The notes: generated from the sequence alone by a model not told the origin. A DNA stretch of 64,000 nucleotides from Chloroflexota bacterium (GCA_023459215.1 JAEWVF010000050.1:1-64000); one strand, 5' to 3'. Shown: positions 17,270-25,020, counted from the first letter of the stretch. A program made the numbers and translations.

Positions 17270-18153
17270 TGCCCCTGATTACTGTATTCTCCGCCCCCAA
17301 ACCCTTCAGCGATCCGCACATCGCCACTATCCAGCGCAACGCCATCGCCTCGTGGACCAAGCTGCCGGATGTGAACGTTGTTCTGCTCGGCGATGAACTG
17401 GGACTCGCAGAGGCCGCCGCGGAATTGGGCGTAACCCACATCCGCGAGATTCTGCGCAGCCCAAGCGGCGCGCCGCTGATGGACGCCATGTTCCGCCTGG
17501 CAAGGGAATCCAGCCCGACGCCGCTCTATGCCATCGTCAACGCCGACATCATCCTGTTCGACGATTTTGTGCAAGCCGCCAAAAATGTGTTTACCAAAAA
17601 AGAAAAATTCGTGCTCATGGGCCAGCGCTGGGACGCGGACATCACCGAACCGCTCGATTTCTCTGAAGGCTGGCAAGAACGCCTGCGGGCACAAGTCAAA
17701 AACCAGGGGGCACTCCACCGTCCAGCTGGAAGCGATTACTTCCTTTTCCCTGCTTCCTGCTACACTCAATTACCTGCCTTTATCATTGGCCGCGCCGGAT
17801 GGGACAACTGGATGATCTACCATGCCCTGAAAAGCAAATTCCCAGCCATCGATGCTACTGCCGATGTGATGATCATCCATCAGAATCACGATTATTCGCA
17901 TCTACCGGGCGGCCAGCCACACTACAAGCATCCCGAAACCGATGAAAATATCCGTCTGGCCGGGGGCCGCCCAATGACCCGTTTCACGCTCTACGACACC
18001 GACAAACGCCTCGTCAACGGCAAAATCCTGCCCCAAAAACTCGACTCCACCCGCCTGTGGCGCAAAATCGAATCCTGGCCACTGCTGGCGCTCAATTCCA
18101 CCCGCCTGTCGAATGCACTGTGGCGGTTGAGGAAGATACTCGATATTCGATAA
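17269..18153 (+). CDS. Predicted GT-A-like glycosyltransferase
   Basis: A 294-residue protein starting MPLITVFSAPKPFSDPHIATIQRNAIASW. It shows the pattern of a GT-A nucleotide-sugar transferase: a β-strand with VNVVLLGDELGLAEAAAELG, then PLYAIVNADIILFDDF, where NAD stands in the DxD position. A later GSDYFLFPASCY and GRAGWDNWMIYHA suggest acceptor binding, and VMIIHQNHDYSH contains a His typical of metal coordination. I cannot name a family. The ATG overlaps the preceding stop by one base. The last codons (RKILDIR, stop) lie in an intergenic inverted-repeat sequence that continues downstream, so the C-terminus may have been altered by repeat insertion. Confidence 0.6.
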   Translation: MPLITVFSAPKPFSDPHIATIQRNAIASWTKLPDVNVVLLGDELGLAEAAAELGVTHIREILRSPSGAPLMDAMFRLARESSPTPLYAIVNADIILFDDFVQAAKNVFTKKEKFVLMGQRWDADITEPLDFSEGWQERLRAQVKNQGALHRPAGSDYFLFPASCYTQLPAFIIGRAGWDNWMIYHALKSKFPAIDATADVMIIHQNHDYSHLPGGQPHYKHPETDENIRLAGGRPMTRFTLYDTDKRLVNGKILPQKLDSTRLWRKIESWPLLALNSTRLSNALWRLRKILDIR

Positions 18154-18237
18154 TTCGCGATTCGATATTCAAAAACTCGATAATCGGCAATCTAATGTAA
18201 AATTGCCCGCCAACGAATATCGAATTATCGAGTATCC
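18134..18237. repeat. AT-rich inverted repeat (GATATTCGATAATTCG-type)
   Basis: The left arm (18134-18172) and right arm (18214-18237, cgaatatcgaattatcgagtatcc) are imperfect inverted copies of an ATTCGATA/ACTCGATA motif. Further fragments (atcgagtatc, cgagtatcga) run up to the next gene at 18283. The left arm includes the stop codon of the previous gene. It is probably a small palindromic repeat. Confidence 0.6.
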
Positions 18238-18282
18238 AATATCGAGTATCAAATAACCAATCCCGAATAACGAGTATCGAAC

Positions 18283-19299
18283 ATGCGCAAAGGCCAAAAC
18301 CCCGCAAAATTTGCCAAAACCGTCGCCAAACCGGAACGAATCACCGTGGCGGTCTTGAACTACATCCCCTTCCTGAGTGGATTCTACGCCGAAGGGCTGG
18401 ATGTGCTCAAAGTCTCGCTCGAATCGATGCGCAACGAGCCCGGCCTGCCCTTCGACCTGCTGGTTTTTGACAACGGCTCCTGCCCCGAGGTGCGCGACTG
18501 GCTCATCGGCGAAAAAGAAGCCGGACGCATCCAGTACCTGCTCCTGTCCGAGAAAAATCTCGGCAAAGGCGGGGCGTGGAATATCATCCTGGCTGGCGCG
18601 CCGGGCGAAATCATCGCCTATTCCGACAGCGACATCCTGTACTACCCCGGCTGGCTGGCGCGCTCGGTCGAACTGCTCGAAACCTTCCCGAAGGTCGGCA
18701 TGGTCACGGCGCGGCCCTTCCGCACCAACCCGGACTATCACAGCGCCACCCGCGATTGGGCGCAGCAAAACGCCGTTCTGGAGGATGGCCAGTTCATCCC
18801 CTGGGAAACGTTCTGGGAATTCAACCGCTCGCTCGGGCAGGATGAAGCCGAAAATCGGAAGGTGTATGCGGAGACGGTAGATTACAAGGTGTTATTGCAA
18901 GCCCCGCTGGGGGCGAAGCAATCTCCCGTTGAACAGGAGACCGCCACGCCGCACAACCCGCGGCTCGCGGTGACAGCCCATATTGGCGCCTCGCACTGGC
19001 AGTTCGTTGCCTACAAATCCACCCTGGCGCAATTCCTGCCCTTCGACATGGATAAACCGATGGGCCAGGTCAAGCAGCTCGACCAGCGCATGAACGCATC
19101 CGGTTATCTGCGCCTGATGGTAAGCGATCCGCTGGTGATGAATCTCTCGAATACGACCGATTATGTGAAGGGCGTCTATGCCAAAGGCCAGCCCGCCGTC
19201 CAGCGCCCTGGCCTGGTCAAGCGCCTGGTACAATTCGCGCCCATCAAAAAGGCATTGTTGGCCGTCTACGATCAGATTTTCAAGTGGTACTACTCTTAA
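18283..19299 (+). CDS. Glycosyltransferase family 2
   Basis: A 338-residue GT-A glycosyltransferase: ITVAVLNYIPFL, DLLVFDNGSCPEVRDWL, LSEKNLGKGGAWNIILAGAPGEIIAYSDSDILYYPGWL. The SDSD stretch is the metal/nucleotide-sugar DxD motif. The C-terminal third (GASHWQFVAYKSTLAQFLPFDMDKPMGQVKQLDQRMNASG) is the acceptor domain. It likely acts at the cytoplasmic side in surface glycan synthesis with its neighbours. No clear Shine-Dalgarno is seen; the ATG follows the AT-rich repeat directly. Confidence 0.85.
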   Translation: MRKGQNPAKFAKTVAKPERITVAVLNYIPFLSGFYAEGLDVLKVSLESMRNEPGLPFDLLVFDNGSCPEVRDWLIGEKEAGRIQYLLLSEKNLGKGGAWNIILAGAPGEIIAYSDSDILYYPGWLARSVELLETFPKVGMVTARPFRTNPDYHSATRDWAQQNAVLEDGQFIPWETFWEFNRSLGQDEAENRKVYAETVDYKVLLQAPLGAKQSPVEQETATPHNPRLAVTAHIGASHWQFVAYKSTLAQFLPFDMDKPMGQVKQLDQRMNASGYLRLMVSDPLVMNLSNTTDYVKGVYAKGQPAVQRPGLVKRLVQFAPIKKALLAVYDQIFKWYYS

Positions 19300-19303
19300 C
19301 CCG

Positions 19304-19433
19304 TTGGTCGAGTAGGCGGCGATGTTCTTCCGCCGCCGTACCGAGACCACCCGTAACTTGAAAACAGCAGTTTCCCATGAAATGTTGGTCTCGATACACC
19401 CTTCGCAAAGAACGCTCAGGGCTACTCGACCAA
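19304..19433. repeat. Two palindromic repeats (GGTCGAGTAG / GGTCTCGATAC family) upstream of the nuclease gene
   Basis: Unit 1 (19304-19350) runs gttggtcgagtagg ... ccgagaccac and unit 2 (19385-19433) runs ttggtctcgataca ... gctactcgaccaac. The units are inverted relative to each other and each folds as a hairpin. The loop of unit 2 carries cccttcgcaaagaacgctc, like a second common repeat type. They end ~18 bp before the GIY-YIG start. Confidence 0.8.
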
Positions 19434-19450
19434 CGTTAGGAATGACCATT

Positions 19451-19756
19451 ATGGCCTGGATGTATATCCTCGAATGCGCGGACGGTTCCTACTATGTTGG
19501 CTCGACGAAAGACATCGAACGCCGCCTATGGGAACATCAATCCGGCCTGGGCGCAAAATATACATCCCAACGTTTGCCCGTAAAATTGGTTTACTCTGAA
19601 GAATATGAGCGCGTCGCAGATGCATTTGCCCGTGAAAAACAAGTCCAAAACTGGAGCCGGGCCAAACGCGAAGCCCTGATTAAAGGCGAATACGATTCAC
19701 TGCCGGATTTGGCAAAGAAAAAATTCGTAAAAAAGAGCAACCCGGTGGTAGAGTAG
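19451..19756 (+). CDS. GIY-YIG nuclease-domain protein (UPF0213/YhbQ-like)
   Basis: A 101-residue single-domain protein: WMYILECADGSYYVGSTKDIERRLWEHQSGLGAKYTSQRLPVKLVYSEEY. YIL and YVG are the GIY-YIG pair, R(R)L is the catalytic Arg helix, and E-containing FAREKQVQNWSRAKREALI is the usual tail of the YhbQ subfamily. The length is that of stand-alone GIY-YIG domains. The start ATG at 19451 has AGGA 9 nt upstream. Longer frames reaching 19322 are encoded by the flanking repeats and are unlikely to be translated. Two palindromic repeats lie just upstream and three just downstream, so the gene sits inside a repeat cluster. It may be a mobile passenger or take part in repeat movement (inference). 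Confidence 0.82.
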   Translation: MAWMYILECADGSYYVGSTKDIERRLWEHQSGLGAKYTSQRLPVKLVYSEEYERVADAFAREKQVQNWSRAKREALIKGEYDSLPDLAKKKFVKKSNPVVE

Positions 19757-19779
19757 CACCCAGTGACAACGAGTATCGC

Positions 19780-19959
19780 GGTGGTCGAGTAGGGCGAAGC
19801 CCGTATCGAGACCACCCATAACCAGCAAACCATTGTTCCCATCAAATGTTGGTCTCGATACGTCCCTCACAAACACCGTTCGGGACTACTCGACCAACAG
19901 GTATAGCGGTGGTCGAGTAACCCTGAGTGCTCTGTGCGAAGGACCTATCGAGACCACCC
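19780..19959. repeat. Three palindromic repeats downstream of the nuclease gene
   Basis: Units at 19780-19816, 19849-19898 and 19908-19959 share ends with the upstream units (ggtggtcgagta ... tatcgagaccaccc or its inverse) and alternate in orientation. Loops differ (agggcgaagccc; ccctcacaaacaccgttc; accctgagtgctctgtgcg). They fill the gap 19757-19975 apart from the Shine-Dalgarno of the next gene. Confidence 0.8.
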
Positions 19960-19975
19960 ACCACAACAAGGACAC

Positions 19976-21436
19976 ATGACCCAAACTGTCTTCATCTCCG
20001 CCGACCACGGCATGGCCATCATCTACTTCCTTCAATCGGACGTGGTTTCCACCCTGCTCAAAGCGGGCGTGGAGGTTGTTGTCCTGACCGACGATGACAC
20101 CAAAGATAAAATCGCCGCCAAGTTTGCCTCCCTGAGCAAAAAGTCGAAGGGCAACCTGACCTTCGAAGGCCTGAAACTCAAACAGGCCGCCAAATACGCC
20201 AACAGCGTCCAATCGCGCTGGCAATGGCTGCTCTCATCCTACCTGCGGCGCGTCGGCGGATCGTGGCGAATCAACACCGAAGCCATGGACAGCAACATCT
20301 GGGAGGTCTGGGCCGAAAACGGCTGGAAATTCCGTTTGGGGATTTGGATTCCCTCCGCGCTGGCGATTCTGATTCTACGCTCCAGCCGCGCCGCCCGCAG
20401 AGCTTTGGTCAACGCCCAGATGCGCTTCACCCCCGGCCTGTATACCGACCTATTTGACCGCTACCAACCCGATTTGGTCATCGCCTCGACCGCCGGCTGG
20501 CGGCTCGACCGCTACCTGCTGCGCGAGGCCCACCAGCGCGGAATCCCGACCCTGGCCGCCATCGTCGGCTGGGATAACTCGTCCAGCTACACCATCCCCG
20601 GCGCACCAATGGACTACGCCACCTGCTGGTCGGAACTGCAAAAAGCCGAACTGGTTGACGGTTCCGACTGGAACCCTGAGCGCGTCCACATCGGCGGCAT
20701 CCCATCCTACGATGGCTATTTCCGCAAGACCTGGCAAATCCCGCGCGAAGACTACTTCCGCCTGCATGGGCTCGACCCGAACCGCAAGCTGATTTCCTAC
20801 GCCTGCAGTTTTGTCCACTTCGCCCCCAACTACCCCAACGTCGAGACCCTGGCGCGGCTGGTCGCATCCGATTCGCTCTCCGAGCCAGCCCAACTGCTCA
20901 TCCGCCTGCACCCCAGCCACTTTCAGGACAAACCCCAAATCTTTGCCGAAGAACGCGAGCGGATTTTCGCCCTCGAACAGCAATACCCACACGTTCACGT
21001 TGTCCATCCGGTGGCACTGGGCGGCTCGCTCGGTTACTACGGCGGCGAAGACATGGATGAAAAAGCCTCGATGATGGCTCATTCGGATGTTTTTGTCACC
21101 GTCTACTCGACCATGGTGGTCGAAACTGCCGTCCACGACACGCCCATCATTGCCGCTGTGATCGACACACCCGGCGGCTGGAATGTTCCCGGCAAGTTCT
21201 CGCTCTCGCTGAAAGACATCGGCAACTGGCCAACCCACCAACGCTTCCGCGAAGCCAAAGCCGGGCGCGTCGCGAAGGATGAAGCCGAACTGCGCGCAGC
21301 GCTGAACGCCTACCTGGAGAATCCGGCCCTCGATGCCGCTGAACGCCGCAAATTCATCGAGGATGAGATGACTTATACGGACGGCACATCTGGTAAGAGA
21401 ACGGCAAAATTCATCCTGAATGTGCTTGATTTGTAA
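19976..21436 (+). CDS. GT-B-like surface carbohydrate biosynthesis protein
   Basis: A 486-residue protein starting MTQTVFISADHGMAIIYFLQSDVVSTLLKAGVEVVVLTDDD, a Rossmann-like first domain. The second half has VIASTAGWRLDRYLLREAHQRGIPTLAAIVGWDNSSSY, LISYACSFVHFAP and a HP-rich donor region LIRLHPSHFQDKP ... MMAHSDVFVTVYSTMVVETAVHDTPII. This pattern recalls CDP-glycerol glycerophosphotransferase and other GT-B capsule enzymes. I cannot name the exact family. AAGGA precedes the ATG by ~4 nt; upstream in-frame codons belong to a palindromic repeat. Its place between GT2 and sulfotransferase genes fits surface glycan assembly. Confidence 0.65.
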   Translation: MTQTVFISADHGMAIIYFLQSDVVSTLLKAGVEVVVLTDDDTKDKIAAKFASLSKKSKGNLTFEGLKLKQAAKYANSVQSRWQWLLSSYLRRVGGSWRINTEAMDSNIWEVWAENGWKFRLGIWIPSALAILILRSSRAARRALVNAQMRFTPGLYTDLFDRYQPDLVIASTAGWRLDRYLLREAHQRGIPTLAAIVGWDNSSSYTIPGAPMDYATCWSELQKAELVDGSDWNPERVHIGGIPSYDGYFRKTWQIPREDYFRLHGLDPNRKLISYACSFVHFAPNYPNVETLARLVASDSLSEPAQLLIRLHPSHFQDKPQIFAEERERIFALEQQYPHVHVVHPVALGGSLGYYGGEDMDEKASMMAHSDVFVTVYSTMVVETAVHDTPIIAAVIDTPGGWNVPGKFSLSLKDIGNWPTHQRFREAKAGRVAKDEAELRAALNAYLENPALDAAERRKFIEDEMTYTDGTSGKRTAKFILNVLDL

Positions 21437-21477
21437 TATTTTGGGCTTTCCTGGGCATCCGGGTATATCATGCCCGT

Positions 21478-21534
21478 GGTCACAAATTGCGCTCTCGTGC
21501 ATAAAACGCAATTTGTGACCGGGACGGGTATAAT
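21478..21534 (+). promoter_or_regulatory. Palindromic operator plus -10 for the AbiE-like pair
   Basis: A perfect 14-bp inverted repeat (ggtcacaaattgcg at 21478-21491 and cgcaatttgtgacc at 21507-21520) lies just upstream of TATAAT (21529-21534), which is 6 nt before the ATG at 21541. The repeat covers the expected -35 region, so a bound repressor would block transcription. Autoregulation by the antitoxin is inferred. Confidence 0.6.
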
Positions 21535-21540
21535 CAAATC

Positions 21541-21852
21541 ATGAAATCTTCACCTGTCAGCCCAATTCCTGCCGGATTAAAGCCCTATTTTCAGGAATAC
21601 GATCTCACTCAACTTGACCTGAATCGTGACGCCAATCTGATTCTTCAACGCACACTCGAATTCGGCACCTGGGACGAATTGCGCTGGCTATTCTCAATCT
21701 ATTCTGTAAAACGGATTCGCATCTTCCTGCGCGAACATGGCGAACGTTGGCTGAAGCCCGTCACCTTCCACTACTGGCGTAAACTGCTCCGTATCCGCAC
21801 CTGGAAAAAGCCCCCCTTTGCCAAGGTTGCCGGGGAATTATGGCAACATTAA
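21541..21852 (+). CDS. Antitoxin-like protein (DUF6922-type) of an AbiEii-linked pair
   Basis: A 103-residue protein: LKPYFQEYDLTQLDLNRDANLILQRTLEFGTWDELRWLFSIYSVKRIRIFLREHGERWLKPVTFHYWRKLLRI. The motif pattern matches small proteins encoded immediately before AbiEii/MNT-type nucleotidyltransferases, where they serve as putative antitoxins. The 3' end overlaps the downstream gene by 13 nt. It probably has a leaderless mRNA with a palindromic operator over the promoter. The DUF name is from memory of the motif and should be verified. Confidence 0.7.
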   Translation: MKSSPVSPIPAGLKPYFQEYDLTQLDLNRDANLILQRTLEFGTWDELRWLFSIYSVKRIRIFLREHGERWLKPVTFHYWRKLLRIRTWKKPPFAKVAGELWQH

Positions 21853-22520
21853 CCCTCGATCACCCGCACTGGGAATCGCTCACTCCTGCCACCCTGGATG
21901 CGTTCGAACTGGCAAGTCAGTTGGGATTCATTCAGGATTTTTACCTCGCAGGCGGAACCGGTCTGGCGTTACATTTCGGGCATCGCATCTCAGTTGACCT
22001 GGATTTCTTCTCAGAAAATTCCCAGGCCGTTGACCAACAACAACGATCCATCCTGCGCCAAACCTTTGACGAGCCAAATCTCGAAATCACCTACGACAAA
22101 GATACAACCTTCGTGGCGATTTGGCGCGGTGTTAGGGTAAGTTTCTTTCGCCTGAATTCCTATCCATTGGTTGGCCCAACTTACACGCTAAACAACATTC
22201 GGCTTGCCAGTGTGGAGGAAATCGGTGCGATGAAGCTGGCCGCAATCATTAATCGCGGCACACGCAAGGATATGGTGGATATGTACTTTATCCTGCAGCG
22301 GACTTCATTGGAAACGCTTTTTCAGGTTGCCGCGCTCAAATATGCCAAAATCCGCTCCTTTCCCGTCAGTGCGGTGCGGGCGCTTTCCTATTTTGAAGAT
22401 GCCGAATCCCTGCCAATGCCGCAAATGATCGACAAAACGCCTTGGGCAAAAATGAAAAAGTTTCTGGAGGCAAGCGCCCTCCAGGCGGGAAAAAAACATC
22501 TCGAAGATTTGTGGAAATAA
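21840..22520 (+). CDS. AbiEii-family nucleotidyltransferase toxin
   Basis: A 226-residue protein of the nucleotidyl transferase AbiEii/AbiGii toxin family. The signature FYLAGGTGLALHFGHRISVDLDFFS (34-58) contains GGT (38-40) and the metal-binding DxD (D53, D55). A later VEEIGAMKLAAIINRGTRKDMVDMYFIL holds the Lys and the RxxKDxxD segment shared by the family. Such toxins transfer nucleotides to tRNA or other targets and cause growth arrest, sometimes giving phage abortive infection. The partner overlaps upstream. Length is normal and no key residue is missing. Confidence 0.85.
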   Translation: MATLTLDHPHWESLTPATLDAFELASQLGFIQDFYLAGGTGLALHFGHRISVDLDFFSENSQAVDQQQRSILRQTFDEPNLEITYDKDTTFVAIWRGVRVSFFRLNSYPLVGPTYTLNNIRLASVEEIGAMKLAAIINRGTRKDMVDMYFILQRTSLETLFQVAALKYAKIRSFPVSAVRALSYFEDAESLPMPQMIDKTPWAKMKKFLEASALQAGKKHLEDLWK

Positions 22521-22964
22521 TTGAAAAAAACCATGTTCCTCTTCTACTTCTCCATTTCGCTGGCGATTCTTTCCAGCGCGCTTTATCATTTCAGCGCCAA
22601 AAGCACGCCTACCAGCGTCAATTTCTCGATCTCCCTGGTCGTATCGTATGCCGTCGCCCTGGGAATTACCCTGCTGACCCTACCCTTCTTCCCGGCCTCG
22701 AACGGCATCCTGGCGGAATTGAAACAGCTCAACTGGGCCAGTTTCCTGCTGGCCCTGTCCATCGTCGGCATCGAGTTCGGCTTCCTGCTGGTCTACCGCT
22801 CCGGCTGGAACCTGGGCATTGCCGCCGTACTGGTCAACGTGGTCGCCTCGCTGATCCTGCTGCCGGTGGCAATTTTCCTGTTCAAGGATAAAATCTCGTG
22901 GGTCAATGTGCTGGGCATATTTGTTTCACTGATTGGCCTGGTGCTCTTAAATTGGAAAAGATAA
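22521..22964 (+). CDS. EamA-like four-TM transporter
   Basis: A 147-residue membrane protein with four to five hydrophobic helices, equal to one half of a DMT/EamA transporter or an SMR-type unit. The C-terminal LLPVAIFLFKDKISWVNVLGIFVSLIGLVLLNWKR is the characteristic EamA ending (E/K at the helix start, G(I/V)xLIxxGvxll). Single-domain forms work as homodimers and sometimes flip lipid-linked sugars, as with ArnE/ArnF; next to glycan genes this is plausible. The start is taken as TTG at 22521, one base after the AbiEii stop, since it adds basic MKKTM. ATG at 22533 is the alternative. Confidence 0.7.
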   Translation: MKKTMFLFYFSISLAILSSALYHFSAKSTPTSVNFSISLVVSYAVALGITLLTLPFFPASNGILAELKQLNWASFLLALSIVGIEFGFLLVYRSGWNLGIAAVLVNVVASLILLPVAIFLFKDKISWVNVLGIFVSLIGLVLLNWKR

Positions 22965-23060
22965 AACAGCAGCGTTTCTATCAAAAACTTACATACGGAA
23001 GATATTTAAAGAAAAAATCCGCGTCCAAAAAGGTTTTAACAAAACCGGAGCACAAAAAGC

Positions 23061-24092
23061 ATGGAATTACTCACCCGCCTAAAATCCGCCGCGCGCATCT
23101 TGCTCAAGGGCGAAGCAGCCAGCCAGAAACGCGCCGAAATCCCGGCCATTACCGCCGAGGAAGTGGCCGAGATCAGGCAGTTCTTCCCGCGCGAGAAGTT
23201 CTTCCTGATGGGCCATGCCCGCTCGGGCACCACCATCCTGATGCGCCTGATGCGCCTGCACCCGGAAGTCCACTGCAATTACCAGGCCCATTTCTTCACC
23301 CGCGCCCCGATGCTCAAATCGCTGGTCGATAGCCCCGAAGCCGCCGACTGGCTTTCGCGCAAATCCAACCGCTGGAACCAGGGCCGAGACCTGTCACCGC
23401 TGGTCATGCGCGCCGCCGCCGACTTTATCCTCGAGCGTGACGCCGCCCGCGAGGGAAAGCGCATCGTCGGCGACAAAAGCCCCTCGTCCAGCATCCACGG
23501 ACAGGTGGTGCGCGACACCCACGCTGTTTATCCCGATGCCAAACTCATCTACATTGTCCGCGACGGGCGCGATGTGCTCATCAGCGAACGCTTCCGCAAC
23601 TTCGTCGAAGACTCCAAGTTCCTGACTGCCGAAGACCGGCGTATCATTGCAGCGCTCAAAGTCGATCAGACGCCCTTCACCGATGGCCGCCGCTCAATTT
23701 TCACCGAACCCTTCATCCGCCAGATTGCCCAACGCTGGGCCGATGACCTGAACGAAATCGACAGCGAAGCCAAACGGCTTTACCCCGGCGCGTACTTCTC
23801 CCTGCGTTACGAAGACCTGCTCGCCCAACCCTTCGCCGAGATGCAAAAACTATGGGCCTTCCTCGGCGTGGAAGTCGATGCCGGCCTCGAAACGGCCATC
23901 CAGGCCGAAATGGGCCAGAACCTCGACGAGGAGTGGCAGGCTAAACGCGCCGGTGACATTGCCAGCTTCCTTCCCAAAGGCAAAGCCGGTAACTGGCGCA
24001 ACATGTTCAGCGCCCACGACCGGCAAATCTTCAAAGAAGTCGCCGGGAATGTCTTGCTGCAATGGAACTACGAACAAAACCAGGATTGGTAA
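23061..24092 (+). CDS. Sulfotransferase-family protein
   Basis: A 343-residue PAPS-dependent sulfotransferase. The 5'-phosphosulfate loop is FLMGHARSGTTILMRLMRLHPEVHCNYQAHFF. The 3'-phosphate motif is KLIYIVRDGRDVLISERF. YFSLRYEDLLAQPFAEMQKLWAFLGVE is the typical helical segment before the end of such enzymes. It would sulfate a carbohydrate or similar hydroxyl acceptor and is the last gene of the glycan block, so sulfated surface glycans are suggested. Intact length. No signal peptide, so it is probably cytoplasmic. Confidence 0.87.
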   Translation: MELLTRLKSAARILLKGEAASQKRAEIPAITAEEVAEIRQFFPREKFFLMGHARSGTTILMRLMRLHPEVHCNYQAHFFTRAPMLKSLVDSPEAADWLSRKSNRWNQGRDLSPLVMRAAADFILERDAAREGKRIVGDKSPSSSIHGQVVRDTHAVYPDAKLIYIVRDGRDVLISERFRNFVEDSKFLTAEDRRIIAALKVDQTPFTDGRRSIFTEPFIRQIAQRWADDLNEIDSEAKRLYPGAYFSLRYEDLLAQPFAEMQKLWAFLGVEVDAGLETAIQAEMGQNLDEEWQAKRAGDIASFLPKGKAGNWRNMFSAHDRQIFKEVAGNVLLQWNYEQNQDW

Positions 24093-24130
24093 TTTTGGGT
24101 CTTTGGGAATCTCCGGGATGGGTATTTTTT

Positions 24131-24228
24131 GTACACGGAAAACGCGGAAAACACAGAGAAACACGGAAAAATCGTTGTTTAAAAAACCCTTTCCGTGCGT
24201 TTCCGTCAATTCCGTGTGTTCCGTGTAC
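24131..24228. repeat. ~100-bp palindromic repeat (ACACGGAA-type)
   Basis: The left arm begins gtacacggaaaacgcggaaa and the right arm ends ttccgtgtgttccgtgtac; the centre is atcgttgtttaaaaaacc. It belongs to the same general class as the elements at 35974, 36227 and ~37430. It lies after the sulfotransferase gene, where it may also act as a terminator. Confidence 0.75.
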
Positions 24229-24291
24229 GAGTTTTCACGGTAAATCCCAGAGAGCCGTAATTTTGGCCTTCCTTATCCCGGCAGGCTGTAG

Positions 24292-24297
24292 TATAAT
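24292..24297 (+). promoter_or_regulatory. Promoter -10 of rpsU-infA
   Basis: TATAAT, about 175 nt before the rpsU ATG, giving a long leader. No convincing -35 is visible. Confidence 0.5.
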
Positions 24298-24408
24298 TGG
24301 CGCGTTATAGACCGGCCCTCATTAATGGATTTATTTCAGGCAGTGAAGGGAGTTGTGCAGGAGCGAATGAGTTTTCTGGAGATTCTTTCTGGTAGTCTCA
24401 CCCCCTGC

Positions 24409-24441
24409 CCGGCTGTGTCTGTGACACGCGCCGGTTTTTTT
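24409..24441 (+). terminator. Attenuator-like terminator in the rpsU leader
   Basis: Stem ccggc/gccgg stacked on gtgtc/gacac with a TGT loop, followed by seven T residues (24435-24441). It lies between the promoter and the rpsU Shine-Dalgarno, so it can stop transcription before the gene. A second small stem (ccct/aggg, 24444-24460) touches the Shine-Dalgarno. Confidence 0.7.
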
Positions 24442-24471
24442 ATCCCTCGTATAGAAGGGAGGTGAAATAGC

Positions 24472-24669
24472 ATGACCGCAGTGTATTTACGCCAGAACGA
24501 GTCCCAGGATCAACTGCTCAAGCGCTTCCGCAAAAAAGTCGTCAAGAGTGGTGTTTTGAGCACCGTGCGCCGCAAGCGCTGGTTTGTATCCAAGAGTGAG
24601 CAGCGCCGTATGGAAGACAAAAAGGCTATTCGCCGTCTCAAGCGACGCCAGGTAAAGTCCTTTGAATAG
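24472..24669 (+). CDS. rpsU: Small ribosomal subunit protein bS21
   Basis: A 65-residue, very basic protein. VYLRQNESQDQLLKRFRKKVVKSGVLSTVRRKRWFVSKSEQRRMEDKKAIRRLKRRQ matches bS21 across its whole length, including the LLKRFRKK...G.L helix start and the basic C-terminal helix. bS21 sits near the 3' end of 16S rRNA in the 30S subunit and helps mRNA base-pairing at initiation. A strong AAGGGAGGTG Shine-Dalgarno precedes the ATG. A terminator-like hairpin in the leader suggests attenuation or autogenous control. infA follows after 35 nt. Confidence 0.95.
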   Translation: MTAVYLRQNESQDQLLKRFRKKVVKSGVLSTVRRKRWFVSKSEQRRMEDKKAIRRLKRRQVKSFE

Positions 24670-24704
24670 CATTGGCGCAAGGACAAAGTTAGTTGGAGGT
24701 GTGT

Positions 24705-24962
24705 ATGGCAAAAGAAGATGATAAGCTTGTCGTCGAAGGAGTTGTGATCGAGGCCCTGCCCGGTACGCAATTCCGGGTAAAGCTGGAAAGTGGCCACGAA
24801 GTATTGGCCTACCTTTCTGGGAAAATGCGCAAATTTTACATTCGCATCCTGTTGGGTGACCGCGTCAAAGTGGAAATGTCGCCGTATGATCTGACCCGCG
24901 GCCGCATCACCTACCGCCAGAAGAAAACTGCCAGCGGCGGCAACATCTTTACTGACGAATAG
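24705..24962 (+). CDS. infA: Translation initiation factor IF-1
   Basis: An 85-residue S1/OB-fold protein, MAKEDDKLVVEGVVIEALPGTQFRVKLESGHEVLAYLSGKMRKFYIRILLGDRVKVEMSPYDLTRGRITYR, matching IF-1 throughout. It has an ~12-residue extra tail (KKTASGGNIFTDE). IF-1 binds the 30S A site with IF-2 and IF-3. GGAGGTG lies ~4 nt before the ATG; an upstream in-frame TTG would overlap this Shine-Dalgarno and is rejected. infA usually sits in the spc ribosomal protein operon with rpmJ; pairing with rpsU is less common and joins two initiation-related genes in one transcript. Confidence 0.94.
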   Translation: MAKEDDKLVVEGVVIEALPGTQFRVKLESGHEVLAYLSGKMRKFYIRILLGDRVKVEMSPYDLTRGRITYRQKKTASGGNIFTDE

Positions 24963-24990
24963 AATCGCCATACACCAAAATGACAAAGAA

Positions 24991-25020
24991 GAGAGTCGGG
25001 AAACATCCCGGCTCTTTTTT
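24991..25020 (+). terminator. Rho-independent terminator of rpsU-infA
   Basis: Stem gagagtcggga / tcccggctc with an AACA loop and six T residues, ~30 nt after the infA stop. Confidence 0.88.

Noticed and set aside
19322..19450. N-terminal extension of the GIY-YIG protein
   Set aside because: Encoded by palindromic repeat DNA; a Shine-Dalgarno and the family length support the start at 19451.
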